From contig NZ_JAVKDF010000039.1 of NCBI RefSeq assembly GCF_040222385.1, positions 186,001 to 250,000 on the forward strand: a DNA stretch of 64,000 nucleotides, given 5' to 3'. The position numbers were made by a program, and so were the translations under genes. This DNA is from Imperialibacter sp040222385. Lineage in GTDB: Bacteria; Bacteroidota; Bacteroidia; Cytophagales; Cyclobacteriaceae. This document shows, one piece after another, positions 36,344 through 44,968 of the stretch. Below the pieces are notes generated by a model that did not search any database, had not been told where the DNA came from, and worked only from the letters and a program-made list of their open reading frames with translations. Every line of letters starts with the position of its first letter. The first letter of the stretch is position 1.

Positions 36344-37822
36344 TTACAATCCCTGCATTTTCCAGCCATCACGGTAGTCTCTGCGAACAAACTGGTTGGC
36401 ATCATCGAAGTTAGTGATTTTCATGTTGGGGCCATCCCACATGAGTTTGATGAAGCGGCCCGGGTAATCGAACTGGTCGTCTCTGCCACCTGGTCTCTTC
36501 TTCTGAATATCATAGCTTCTTATGGCCAGGTTACCCATCAGGATACTCTCTGTCATAGGGCCTGCAATATCAAACGGTGAGCTCACTTCCATTTTGCCAT
36601 ACCCTGCGATACAAGCCTCCACCCACTGGAAGTAGTGGCCTGTGTCGGATCCACCAGGGACTCTGGCAAGTGTTTGCGGCACTTTTACCTCGTTCGTTCT
36701 TGAAGTTGGAAGCAACTTAGGGTCTCTGCCATAGGTGCTGCACATCATTTTGCCTTTGCTGCCGACCATGATGACTCCGTTGCCGCCATCCCCCATCATC
36801 TCATTAGGGCCAAGCTCTTTAGGTCTTTCAGGCTGGATGCCGCCATCCATCCAATGGAACTTAACGTCTGGTTTTCCTCCTGGGCCGGGGAAATTCATGA
36901 TGACGTGAGAGGAAGGAGGACAGCTATCGGGGAAGTAGCCTCTCTTAAACTCGTCTACATATACGCTACCCACACTGCACTCTACAGAGCTTGGATAACC
37001 AAGCCCAAGCGTGCGGAAAGGAGGTTCAATAATATGGCAAGCCATGTCGCCAAGGGCACCAGTGCCGTAGTCCCACCAGCCACGCCAGTTGAAGGGCACC
37101 AGTTTATCTACGTAATCTTTTTTCGGTGCAGTGCCGAGCCATAATTCCCAGTCGAGTTCTTTTGGTATCGGAGCGCTTTGCGTTGGCCATGGAATGCCTT
37201 GCGGCCACACCGGACGGTTTGTCCAGCAAAATACTTCAGTTACATCACCAATAATGCCTGCATCATACCATTCTCTCATTTGACGTACGCCATCACCAGA
37301 GGCGCCCTGGTTCCCCATTTGTGTCACCACTTTGTATTTTTCTGCCGCCTGGGTAAGCATTCTGGCTTCATAAATATCATGGGTCAATGGCTTTTGCACG
37401 TACACGTGCTTGCCCATTTGCATGGCGGCAAGCGCCTGAACTGCGTGCTGGTGGTCAGGAGTTGATACCGACACTGCATCGAAGTTCTTGCCTTCCTTGT
37501 CGAGCATCTCTCTGTAGTCTTTATAGTATTTTGCTTTGGGGAAGTTCTTTCGTGAAGTCTCCGCTCTCCTGTCATCTACGTCACAAAGGAAGGCGATTTC
37601 GGCCTTGCCACTTTTTGCAAAATTGGCGATGTCGCTTGTGCCTTTGCCGCCGGCACCGATGCCTGCTACGAGCAGTTTGTCACTTGGGGCAAGGTATCCT
37701 TTGCCGCCTATTACGTATCGTGGTACTATGGTGAACGCAGCACCTGCGATAGCCGCATTTTTCATAAACGTTCTTCTAGAAGTGCTTCCTGAAGCTGGGG
37801 GTGTTATTTTTTTGTGGGGCAT
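36344..37822 (-). CDS. Tat-exported Gfo/Idh/MocA oxidoreductase
   Basis: The 492-residue protein has a twin-arginine signal (SRRTFMK at about 15-21). A Rossmann domain follows (VAGIGAGGKGTSD, CDVDDRR, STPDHQHAVQA, KHVYVQKPL) with the typical EKP-like catalytic Lys. It is a periplasmic NAD(P)-type sugar/inositol dehydrogenase-like enzyme, as is common in Bacteroidota polysaccharide clusters. Its cofactor is loaded before export. A terminator follows it on the minus strand. The actual substrate is unknown. Confidence 0.9.
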   Translation of the reverse strand: MPHKKITPPASGSTSRRTFMKNAAIAGAAFTIVPRYVIGGKGYLAPSDKLLVAGIGAGGKGTSDIANFAKSGKAEIAFLCDVDDRRAETSRKNFPKAKYYKDYREMLDKEGKNFDAVSVSTPDHQHAVQALAAMQMGKHVYVQKPLTHDIYEARMLTQAAEKYKVVTQMGNQGASGDGVRQMREWYDAGIIGDVTEVFCWTNRPVWPQGIPWPTQSAPIPKELDWELWLGTAPKKDYVDKLVPFNWRGWWDYGTGALGDMACHIIEPPFRTLGLGYPSSVECSVGSVYVDEFKRGYFPDSCPPSSHVIMNFPGPGGKPDVKFHWMDGGIQPERPKELGPNEMMGDGGNGVIMVGSKGKMMCSTYGRDPKLLPTSRTNEVKVPQTLARVPGGSDTGHYFQWVEACIAGYGKMEVSSPFDIAGPMTESILMGNLAIRSYDIQKKRPGGRDDQFDYPGRFIKLMWDGPNMKITNFDDANQFVRRDYRDGWKMQGL

Positions 37823-37999
37823 TTGAGTATAATTAGAGATATCACATTTAATTCAGTCCTTAATATAATCAAAAATGCTTCTTCACAACGGTTTTATTAC
37901 AACCGGGGCGTTATGAAATAATGAAGGGATCATTAAAGAGATTATTGAAGCTGGGTTGAGAGGCTGTTGTAATTAAAGGTAGAGAAATGAACAATTTTA

Positions 38000-38032
38000 G
38001 GACAAAATACGTTATATTAGTGGACAAATTAC
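38000..38032 (+). promoter_or_regulatory. Candidate operator: two direct repeats before the antitoxin gene
   Basis: GGACAAAATAC (38000-38010) and GGACAAATTAC (38022-38032) differ at one base and are spaced 22 bases apart, about two helical turns. They end six bases before the antitoxin ATG at 38039. Xre-type antitoxins usually bind repeats at this position and repress their own operon. The match is by position and spacing only. Confidence 0.4.
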
Positions 38033-38038
38033 CCGAAT

Positions 38039-38527
38039 ATGAAAAAGCCAGGATACGAGCTCAAAGATGACAAGCCAATGGAAGTGCGTGAAGCTGCTCT
38101 CGCATACTATGCCCTGCCGGGTAAATTTTCTCCCGGAGCTATTCTGGGCTTAGCTAATGATCAACTTATGGAGCCACTTCAGAGAGTTGCTACCTTCAGG
38201 AAGGGATTGAGCAAAGGTTCTTTTGACAGGCTGAAGCAAGTGACAGGTCTCGATTACGAAAATATGGCAAGGGCTTTGTCGGTCTCTTCAAAAACACTTC
38301 AAAGAAAGGATGTTTTCGATATAGTGCAATCTGAAAAAATGTATGAACTGGCTACTCTTTACGCCAGTGGCATTTCTTATTTTGGCCAGGAGGGCTTCCG
38401 GCGATGGATGGAAAGGCCACTTTTTAGCCTGGGAAATATAAAGCCTATTGACCTCATAGATGTATCAGAAGGAGTTGATCTGCTCAAAAATGAGATAATG
38501 CGAGTTCAGCACGGCATTGCTATATGA
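38039..38527 (+). CDS. Xre/MbcA/ParS-type antitoxin (DUF2384)
   Basis: The 162-residue protein has a helix-turn-helix-like middle (FDRLKQVTGLDYENMARALSVSSKTLQRK) and a C-terminal toxin-binding domain (MYELATLYASGISYFGQEGFRRWMERPLFSLGNIKPIDLID). This is the exact layout of the antitoxin of RES-Xre modules. Its stop overlaps the ATG of the RES gene by four bases (ATGA), so the two are co-translated with the antitoxin first. The N-terminal 35 residues are a short charged arm. It should repress its own promoter and bind the toxin. Confidence 0.92.
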   Translation: MKKPGYELKDDKPMEVREAALAYYALPGKFSPGAILGLANDQLMEPLQRVATFRKGLSKGSFDRLKQVTGLDYENMARALSVSSKTLQRKDVFDIVQSEKMYELATLYASGISYFGQEGFRRWMERPLFSLGNIKPIDLIDVSEGVDLLKNEIMRVQHGIAI

Positions 38528-38982
38528 CAATTTATAGAATTGCCAGGACTGAATTTTGTGATTTGTCAGGGCAGGGTGCCAAGATTTACGGGGGACGGTG
38601 GAATCGACAGGGCTTTCCAGCGCTATATGGTAGCAGCTCTGTTTCATCTGCCTTGCTGGAAAGGCTCACGGTAGATACTGAGCTCTTTTCCTCGGAGCGC
38701 TATGTCTTATACTCGGTGATGGAGCTTGATTGCCCTGATGCGATGGTTAAAAAGTATGCAGCCAACGATTTGCCTGAAGGATGGGATGCCATTCCTCACG
38801 GGAGTGTTTCAGAGGAGTTTGGTAGCCAACTATTAGCTAGTGGTTTGCTGTGTTTCGGCGTGCCATCAGTTGTGGACAAAAGCTCTCTAAATTTTTTAAT
38901 CAATCCAATGTCGGGAGATTTTGATATGATTGATGCAAGGATTCTTCCACTAAGCCTTGACCAAAGGATTGTTCGTGGCTAA
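38524..38982 (+). CDS. RES-domain NAD-degrading toxin
   Basis: The 152-residue protein shows the RES motif: Arg about 25 in GGRWNRQG, Glu about 46 in SALLE and the Ser in PSVVDKSSLNFLINP. RES toxins degrade NAD (NAD phosphorylase/glycohydrolase activity), which stops growth. The protein has the usual length with no truncation. It overlaps the antitoxin gene and is convergent with the DDAH-like gene. The pair is likely intact and active. Confidence 0.9.
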   Translation: MTIYRIARTEFCDLSGQGAKIYGGRWNRQGFPALYGSSSVSSALLERLTVDTELFSSERYVLYSVMELDCPDAMVKKYAANDLPEGWDAIPHGSVSEEFGSQLLASGLLCFGVPSVVDKSSLNFLINPMSGDFDMIDARILPLSLDQRIVRG

Positions 38983-39001
38983 TGACAGGTAGTACGCCTT
39001 G

Positions 39002-39880
39002 CTAAACTCCTCTGAAAATAGGCCTTGTCAAACAAGTAGGCCCGCCACCGCCCTTTACGCTGATTTCCTGACCTTTGTAGGTGATTACTTCGCAGCCAGC
39101 ATCTCTGAGCCTTTTCTCTGTTATTGGATTTCCCTCCACCATCAGGCATCGACGGGGAGCCAGAGCCAGCACATTGCAGCCCATGGAGTCAAACTCTTCT
39201 TCCGGCACTTCCACTAACTTAAAGCCCCTTTCTAAAAGCAGATTTCGGAACGCAATAGGCATCAATGGCGAATACACAACCGCCAGGTCCTTATTAACCG
39301 GGCTCAATATCGACATCAGGTGAAATACGTCGGAAGGCCCTCTGTAATGCGGCAGTTCGGCTACTATCACCTCCACACCTTTTGGTTCAAGCAGGGCTTT
39401 TAGCTGAGCAATGCCTTCCAGGTTGGTTCGGTAGGTGTGGCCAACGGCCAGGGTTTTGTTGTCGAGCCAGGCCACGTCCCCACCTTCCAGCGTGCCTGGG
39501 GCAACGATTTCTCCCATAATGGTTATTTCGTTGTCTGCAAAGAATCTTTTTTGTGCTTCAGGCTCCCTGGCACGGGCTTCTTTGCCCATCCGGCAAATGA
39601 TCATTCCAAAGTCGGTGGACACAGAGGCATCCCGACAGTAGAGGGAATCGATGGACAGCTCTTCGTTTTCAGGAAGGTGAAGGAGTTGGACGCCAGTGGC
39701 TTTCAGCATTCTTTCAAACTTCTCATATTCTTCGTTGGCAAGAGCAAAGTCCGGCTTTTGCAGATAGTTTAATGCCTGCCATTCTCTGGCGACTTTTTCC
39801 TCACTGATAAATGCTTGAGAAGATGGTTTGATGACCAGCTTCGTGAGTTTGCCGAATTCTGAATGGGTTGTTTGGCTCAT
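39002..39880 (-). CDS. Dimethylarginine dimethylaminohydrolase/arginine deiminase-like enzyme
   Basis: The 292-residue protein has the amidinotransferase fold with a late catalytic Cys in GGGGPTCLTRPI, a His in DVFHLMS, and acidic residues in EGGDVAW. These match the dimethylarginine dimethylaminohydrolase (DDAH) or arginine-deiminase-related group. It would hydrolyse an arginine derivative to citrulline. It has no signal peptide, so it is cytoplasmic. It is the last of three minus-strand genes with an amino-acid permease and a GH140-like enzyme; the gap to the GH140-like gene is five bases. Confidence 0.85.
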   Translation of the reverse strand: MSQTTHSEFGKLTKLVIKPSSQAFISEEKVAREWQALNYLQKPDFALANEEYEKFERMLKATGVQLLHLPENEELSIDSLYCRDASVSTDFGMIICRMGKEARAREPEAQKRFFADNEITIMGEIVAPGTLEGGDVAWLDNKTLAVGHTYRTNLEGIAQLKALLEPKGVEVIVAELPHYRGPSDVFHLMSILSPVNKDLAVVYSPLMPIAFRNLLLERGFKLVEVPEEEFDSMGCNVLALAPRRCLMVEGNPITEKRLRDAGCEVITYKGQEISVKGGGGPTCLTRPIFRGV

Positions 39881-39885
39881 ATTGT

Positions 39886-41298
39886 TTATTTTTTGCCAGG
39901 CGCTGGGTATTTTTTGTCGGCATCATCAATCACAATGACCCAGTCAGGCCCAGGTTGATTCTCTTTTATGAAAACGTTCCAGGTAGATATCTTGAACACT
40001 CCTGTGTTTTTTACTTTTCCATAGGGTATCGCTTCTCCGGTAACGGGGCTATACCACCACACGAACAAATTTCCTCCGGCGATTGCATCCGTTTTGATAG
40101 AGACATCCCGACTCATAGGCAAGTACGCCATTATGTAAGTAGCGTCTTTCTTTCCTGGTTGGCCGTTTCTTGTAGCTTGCATGTGATCGGAGGCATATTC
40201 ATAATTTTCCTGGTTAATCAACGACTGATCTGGAATTCGGGTCAAAAATGGGCGTGATTCCATCAGGTTTCTAAGGTGCTTCATCTGGCTTGCTCCGGGT
40301 TGCTCAAGCGCTTCATTCCAGGGCATGTTGGCATAAATAATCGGGCTTACGTCAGCTGTGTACATTTGCCAGATATTATTGTTTCCATAGGTGTGTCCAA
40401 AGGCTCCTGCAAAGACTGACCAGTAAGCATATTTTCTTATCTCGTAATCGTTGTAGCGGGGGTTGGCTGGATTGAACCACTCGTTGATGTCTTCATAGGC
40501 TGGTTCACCGTTGAGTACAGGCTTGGGCGGGGTGAGGTTGTAGTCGTTTGCCACCCTGGTGTACACATTGTCGGAAAAACGCTGGTGCCCCGACTGCAGG
40601 ATGTTGAAGTCCAGCCAGTTGGTTTTTTGAAACCATTCTGAACTGGTTTGCTGGCCAGATGGGTGATAGCTGATGAGGTGGGCATTGCCAGCTCCTTTCT
40701 TCAATCCCTCTGCCATAGCATTCCAAATATTTTCCTTGTCGGTTGGAACCCTATCGCCGCCTAGTATCCATAACACATTCCACTGGTCTTTATACCTTTT
40801 CCCTAAAAACTCACCGTAGGTTCGTGCGTTGGATTCCGTGAAGATCATTTTATTGTCAAACAAAGGGTGGGGTTGATCCTCTGCATGGGCTCCCCAGGTA
40901 GGAAGGAGTGCCATATACAAACCGAACTCTTCAGCTTTTTGCACGACATGATCCACTAGCTCAAAGTACTTTTCGTTGGGTTGCGAAGGATCGAAATCAA
41001 CGAGTGGAAGATTTCCTTCAGCGTTGGGCACCGTCAGCCCGTTTATCTCACTGAGAATTACAGCCTGAATAGCCGTAAATCCCTTGCTGGCTCTGTTTTT
41101 TAGGTAGTAGTCAGCCTCGTTTCGGTCAAGTCTGTGAAACAGCTCCCATCCGGTGTCTGCCAGGTAAAAGAACGGCGAGCCGTCTTCCTTTACTAAAAAG
41201 CGTTTGTTGTCGCTCACCTTCAAAGGCTGCGATTTGGCAGCTACTCCGAAAATAAGCAGTAGGCCCGTGATGCTTAAGGCGACGTTTAAATATTTCAT
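39886..41298 (-). CDS. Secreted GH140-like (DUF4038) glycoside hydrolase
   Basis: The 470-residue protein has a signal peptide (ends KSQ) and a DUF4038 TIM-barrel domain with WILGGDRVP and a Glu in PVLNGEPAYED. A C-terminal beta-sandwich is of the kind labelled putative collagen-binding. It resembles GH140 apiosidases of pectin (rhamnogalacturonan II) degradation, but that activity is only inferred. Its ATG overlaps the stop of the upstream permease gene (ATGA), so a transporter and an exported glycosidase are translated together, which is an odd pair. Confidence 0.85.
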   Translation of the reverse strand: MKYLNVALSITGLLLIFGVAAKSQPLKVSDNKRFLVKEDGSPFFYLADTGWELFHRLDRNEADYYLKNRASKGFTAIQAVILSEINGLTVPNAEGNLPLVDFDPSQPNEKYFELVDHVVQKAEEFGLYMALLPTWGAHAEDQPHPLFDNKMIFTESNARTYGEFLGKRYKDQWNVLWILGGDRVPTDKENIWNAMAEGLKKGAGNAHLISYHPSGQQTSSEWFQKTNWLDFNILQSGHQRFSDNVYTRVANDYNLTPPKPVLNGEPAYEDINEWFNPANPRYNDYEIRKYAYWSVFAGAFGHTYGNNNIWQMYTADVSPIIYANMPWNEALEQPGASQMKHLRNLMESRPFLTRIPDQSLINQENYEYASDHMQATRNGQPGKKDATYIMAYLPMSRDVSIKTDAIAGGNLFVWWYSPVTGEAIPYGKVKNTGVFKISTWNVFIKENQPGPDWVIVIDDADKKYPAPGKK

Positions 41299-42611
41299 TC
41301 GTTCGAAGTCAGTCTAGTTGGTTTAGTTTTTCCGAAAACATACAGCGGTATGCCGAGCAGCAGTGATACAAAACCCCAGGCAATGCTCTCCTGGCCTGCG
41401 CCGATCATCGCCCACATTCCGTAACCAAATGCGAGCAGACCCAAGCAAATATCCCAAAGCCGTTTTGCCGGGGGAATATTCTGGTTTCGGTTGACAATCA
41501 AAAAAGACGCTGCCGAGAAAAGATATGGTACAAGGACGGTAGTGGCTGTTAACAGGATGAGGAACTCAAAGGCACCGGCCATTCCCCGGGAGTAGTTCAT
41601 TACCAACAATATTGAAACAATGACACTTCCGATGATGAGGCCAAACGCCGGCGTGCCGTTTTTATTTACTTTGGCAAATACTCTGGGGAAATCGCCATTT
41701 TTTGCTGCAGCATAGGGCGTTTGTCCCTGGAGCAGAATCCATCCGTTCAGCGCTCCAAAAGTGGATATCAGGGCACCAATGGTGATAAGGTAACGGCCGG
41801 TATCTCCCCAAATCAACCCTGCGGCATCGGCGAACGGGGCGTTGGAATGCTGAAGTTCGGAGGGGTGGATCATTCCCATGAGGGCAACCGAGCTCAAAAT
41901 ATAAACCCCGGTGGTAATCAACGTGCCAAGCATGGTGGCTTTTGGAACTGTGGTCTCCGGGTTCCGGATGCTTTTTCCGGGGATAGTTGCTACTTCCAGC
42001 CCCATGAAAGCAAAAAGAGTGATAGTGGCGGTGGCGGTGACTGCGCTGAAATTACTTACTTCACTAATATTGAAAGGACGAAAATTGCCAAAATCGACAT
42101 AGAACAACCCGGCAATAGTTACCAATAATAAGGGAGCAAGCTTTAATACAGTAGTGGTTAGTTGCACATAGCCAGCTTCTTTTATGCCAAGTGTATTTAC
42201 CCAGGTGAGTAGCCATACCACGGCCAGGCTCACTGCCAGGGAGTAGCCGGAGTTTTCGGCTAGTTGAGGGATGAGCACGGACAAATAGCTAACGAAGGCC
42301 ACCACTATAGCTGCATTGGTCGCCAGTATGGAGATTTGGTAGCCCCATGATGAGATGAAGCCGGCAAAATGTCCCAGTCCTTTAGTGGCATAAGTGTAGG
42401 GCCCGCCATCCTCATTAGGAAACCGCCGACTGAGCCTAACAAAAACGAGGGCAAGAAAAAGTGCACCAACGGATGAAACCACCCACCCAAGCAGGCTGAT
42501 AGCCCCATAGGCAGCCAGGGCTACAGGCAGGAAGAAAATACCCGAGCCTATCATATTGCCAACAACGAGGGAAGTAGAAGTCCAGAGCCCTATTTTCTTT
42601 TCTTGCGACAT
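41295..42611 (-). CDS. APC-family amino-acid permease
   Basis: The 438-residue protein has about 12 hydrophobic segments. It opens with the APC pattern SLVVGNMIGSGIFFLP, the usual substrate-binding start of helix 1, followed by LGWVVSSVGALFLALVF. It probably imports an amino acid or related amine across the inner membrane. The order permease, GH140-like, DDAH-like and the overlap with the next gene suggest one operon, perhaps supplying the arginine-type substrate of the DDAH-like enzyme. The substrate is not shown by the sequence. Confidence 0.9.
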   Translation of the reverse strand: MSQEKKIGLWTSTSLVVGNMIGSGIFFLPVALAAYGAISLLGWVVSSVGALFLALVFVRLSRRFPNEDGGPYTYATKGLGHFAGFISSWGYQISILATNAAIVVAFVSYLSVLIPQLAENSGYSLAVSLAVVWLLTWVNTLGIKEAGYVQLTTTVLKLAPLLLVTIAGLFYVDFGNFRPFNISEVSNFSAVTATATITLFAFMGLEVATIPGKSIRNPETTVPKATMLGTLITTGVYILSSVALMGMIHPSELQHSNAPFADAAGLIWGDTGRYLITIGALISTFGALNGWILLQGQTPYAAAKNGDFPRVFAKVNKNGTPAFGLIIGSVIVSILLVMNYSRGMAGAFEFLILLTATTVLVPYLFSAASFLIVNRNQNIPPAKRLWDICLGLLAFGYGMWAMIGAGQESIAWGFVSLLLGIPLYVFGKTKPTRLTSNE

Positions 42612-42674
42612 AAGTGGATCATATTGTTGGGCAAGTTAGTTGAATAGGATGCATAGCCTTGGATTCCGTCGAAA

Positions 42675-43265
42675 TTAGTAAAGGATGAAGGTTAACCAAA
42701 CCCATATTGAGTAGGCGAGGCCGGCAACAAGGAAGCCCACACCCAGCCATCTGTATTTTACGAAGCTCAGCCACATGTACAGGCCAGTTAGTACGAATAT
42801 GAGCAGAGCCAGGCTGGCGAGATCCATCAGCAGGATATACAAGCTGTAGGCAGGCGGACCACCATATTTGTGCAGCCTATGGTAAGCCGTGATGCTTCCC
42901 ATAGTGTTTCTGTCAGATACTTTGACGGTTGCTGTGGTATGGGTGCTGTCAAAGTAAACGATCGATTGCCGCAGCATGCTTTGGTATTCGTAGTAAGTGG
43001 TGCCTTTGTTTGTCCAGGAATTGTGGAAGCGGCCGCTTATTTCCAGTTTATTTTTTAGTTGTTTGTACAGCTCCTCATTGCTCACGTCTGGCTTTTTCAT
43101 GGAAATGGTCTTGATTTCAGGCGCAGGCTTCTCCTGATCAAACCATTGCGGGTTGTTCATGAGGTAGCCCGTGACAAAATACATCACCAGAAACGTGATG
43201 GTGATGAAGGCAGCATACATATGGATCTGCCTGATAAGTTGATAGAGGTTTACCCGGCGAGCCAT
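42675..43265 (-). CDS. PepSY-associated membrane protein, second half of a split pair
   Basis: The 196-residue protein begins at the ATG at 43265 and has one N-terminal membrane helix, a PepSY-like periplasmic region (NEELYKQLKNKLEISGRFHNSW), and two helices at the C-terminus. Earlier ATGs in the same frame read through the preceding gene and give no sensible leader. It overlaps the end of the upstream PepSY gene by 16 bases. Together the two genes resemble a single PepSY-TM protein of ferric reductase/siderophore type that has been split in two. Confidence 0.75.
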   Translation of the reverse strand: MARRVNLYQLIRQIHMYAAFITITFLVMYFVTGYLMNNPQWFDQEKPAPEIKTISMKKPDVSNEELYKQLKNKLEISGRFHNSWTNKGTTYYEYQSMLRQSIVYFDSTHTTATVKVSDRNTMGSITAYHRLHKYGGPPAYSLYILLMDLASLALLIFVLTGLYMWLSFVKYRWLGVGFLVAGLAYSIWVWLTFILY

Positions 43266-43849
43266 AAATAGATCATTAGTAGAACCGACATAGTAAAACT
43301 TCCGATGAGCCAAAACGCCGAAGACTTCGACCTCGATTTGCTGACCCACCAAAGGTAGATGCCACTCAGTGCCCAAAAGAGCAGGGAATAAACTGTTAAG
43401 TCCTGATAAAGCCACCAGCCGTTGATCCACCAGGGTGCTCCTGGGATTTCTTCATGAAGGCCATGAAGTCCCTTTAGCATCGATATGAACCTTGTGGAAT
43501 TAGTGGTAAACTCAATTTCCGGGATGCCCCAGGTGCCGGTCATTCGGAAATCCCTGCCGAGATTGCGCACATTCACGAGAAAGCTTGAGGAGTCTATGTG
43601 AGACTCCCACGGAATGAACCAGCCCATGAGGTGCAGAGAGTCTCGAAGTGCCTCACCTAGCGCTCGAGGGCTATCAAAGCTGTCCTCATTTAGGGTGATG
43701 GCTATACGCTCGGATTTGACCGGGGTAAACTCCTCTTTTAATGAGACATGGTTAAAACTGAGAGAGGACAGGGCGAAAATAAGCAGGTAAGGTGTGCAAA
43801 AAAGTCCCAGGTAGATATGAAACTGCAAGAGGTAATTTTTCACCTTCAT
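43250..43849 (-). CDS. PepSY-associated membrane protein, first half of a split pair
   Basis: The 199-residue protein has an N-terminal helix (about 8-28), a periplasmic region and two C-terminal helices (WLYQDLTVYSLLFWALSGIYLWW and a last one). LHGLHEEIPGAPWW is the usual PepSY-TM haem-like block with conserved His residues. The next gene holds the matching second half. Such proteins handle iron-siderophore reduction or transport. The start lies two bases after the stop of the acyltransferase gene. Confidence 0.75.
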   Translation of the reverse strand: MKVKNYLLQFHIYLGLFCTPYLLIFALSSLSFNHVSLKEEFTPVKSERIAITLNEDSFDSPRALGEALRDSLHLMGWFIPWESHIDSSSFLVNVRNLGRDFRMTGTWGIPEIEFTTNSTRFISMLKGLHGLHEEIPGAPWWINGWWLYQDLTVYSLLFWALSGIYLWWVSKSRSKSSAFWLIGSFTMSVLLMIYLWLAG

Positions 43850-43851
43850 AA

Positions 43852-44964
43852 CTACAGCTTAAAGAAAATCTTCCTTTGATACAGCCAATAGCACAGATAC
43901 CAGGTGAAGACCCAGGCCGCCAAAGCCGCAAATAAGGCTTGCCAATGTTCACCTGCGCCGAGCAAACCGGTGAAGCCGCCAGCGAAGACCGCCAGGGTCT
44001 TATTGAACCATTGGTGGCCAACAGTTTCGAAAAACAGGTATATGAATATGGAGTTCATTCCCACTACTGTGGCTATTAGTACCCCTCGTTGTTTTTTTCT
44101 GATATCGACCCACCAAAATAGAAGTGCCACCAAAAGAATTACCCAGCCAGCCGATGCAATAGTGAAAGAGCTGGTGGCGATTCTCTTGATGATAGGAGTG
44201 ATACCAGCTAAATCCATCGCAAACCCGACAACCAAAAAGCCGACTCCAGCTATTGATAGCCATTTTAGCTTCGCCGACGATGGCTTGTCCTCCATTAGCC
44301 ATTTGCCGATTAACACTCCCCAGATGGTGTGCGCTGCAGTAGGAATAAAGTTGATGGTGACCCAGCCTCCCCCGTTGATTTTGCCCATCAGCACCATGTC
44401 CATGTAGTTGCCAAAGTTGTGCTGATCAACGAATGGTTGGTCGAAGCCGGGCATTAAAATGAAACGATACATAAGTTCTGTGAGCATCAGCAATCCAATT
44501 GAAACTGCGAATTGGAATGCAAATGATTTCCGAATGATCAGGTAAGCAATAAGTGTGGTTACCGACAGTTGTGTCAGCACATTCCAAAGCTCCCAAACCA
44601 GTTTGCCGCTGTACACACAATGCAGTGCTGTGCCTGCTATCAGCAACTTGAGGCACCTGATAAGTATGTGCTTCCAATTGTCTTCCCAGCTAATGCCCTT
44701 CTTTTCTTTCTGTAAATAGGAAAGATACATGGCCGTGCCTGCCATGGTCATGAAGGCCGGTTGTATCAAGTCCCAGAAGCGGAGGCCATTCCAGGGGTGG
44801 TGGAAAAACTGGATCATGACATAACTTCCAAAAAAACTCTCTGGGCTTAGTTCGTGGATGGAGTCCCACACCCGACAAGCCTCGCCTGCCAACAAAATCA
44901 TGATCAGACCTCTCATGACATCAAGAGATACGAGTCGCTGGTTCGAAAGTGCTGGGGTAGTCAT
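43852..44964 (-). CDS. HGSNAT-like (DUF5009) membrane acyltransferase
   Basis: The 370-residue protein has about 10 hydrophobic segments. It starts with the HGSNAT/DUF5009 pattern RLVSLDVMRGLIMILLA, followed by an FFHHPW motif containing a likely catalytic His. It belongs to the family of heparan-alpha-glucosaminide N-acetyltransferase, which moves acetyl groups across a membrane onto glucosamine. The sulfatase gene is immediately upstream (four-base gap). The pair resembles the sulfamidase and HGSNAT pair of heparan breakdown, but bacterial members mostly have unproven roles. Confidence 0.85.
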   Translation of the reverse strand: MTTPALSNQRLVSLDVMRGLIMILLAGEACRVWDSIHELSPESFFGSYVMIQFFHHPWNGLRFWDLIQPAFMTMAGTAMYLSYLQKEKKGISWEDNWKHILIRCLKLLIAGTALHCVYSGKLVWELWNVLTQLSVTTLIAYLIIRKSFAFQFAVSIGLLMLTELMYRFILMPGFDQPFVDQHNFGNYMDMVLMGKINGGGWVTINFIPTAAHTIWGVLIGKWLMEDKPSSAKLKWLSIAGVGFLVVGFAMDLAGITPIIKRIATSSFTIASAGWVILLVALLFWWVDIRKKQRGVLIATVVGMNSIFIYLFFETVGHQWFNKTLAVFAGGFTGLLGAGEHWQALFAALAAWVFTWYLCYWLYQRKIFFKL

Positions 44965-44968
44965 TGGC

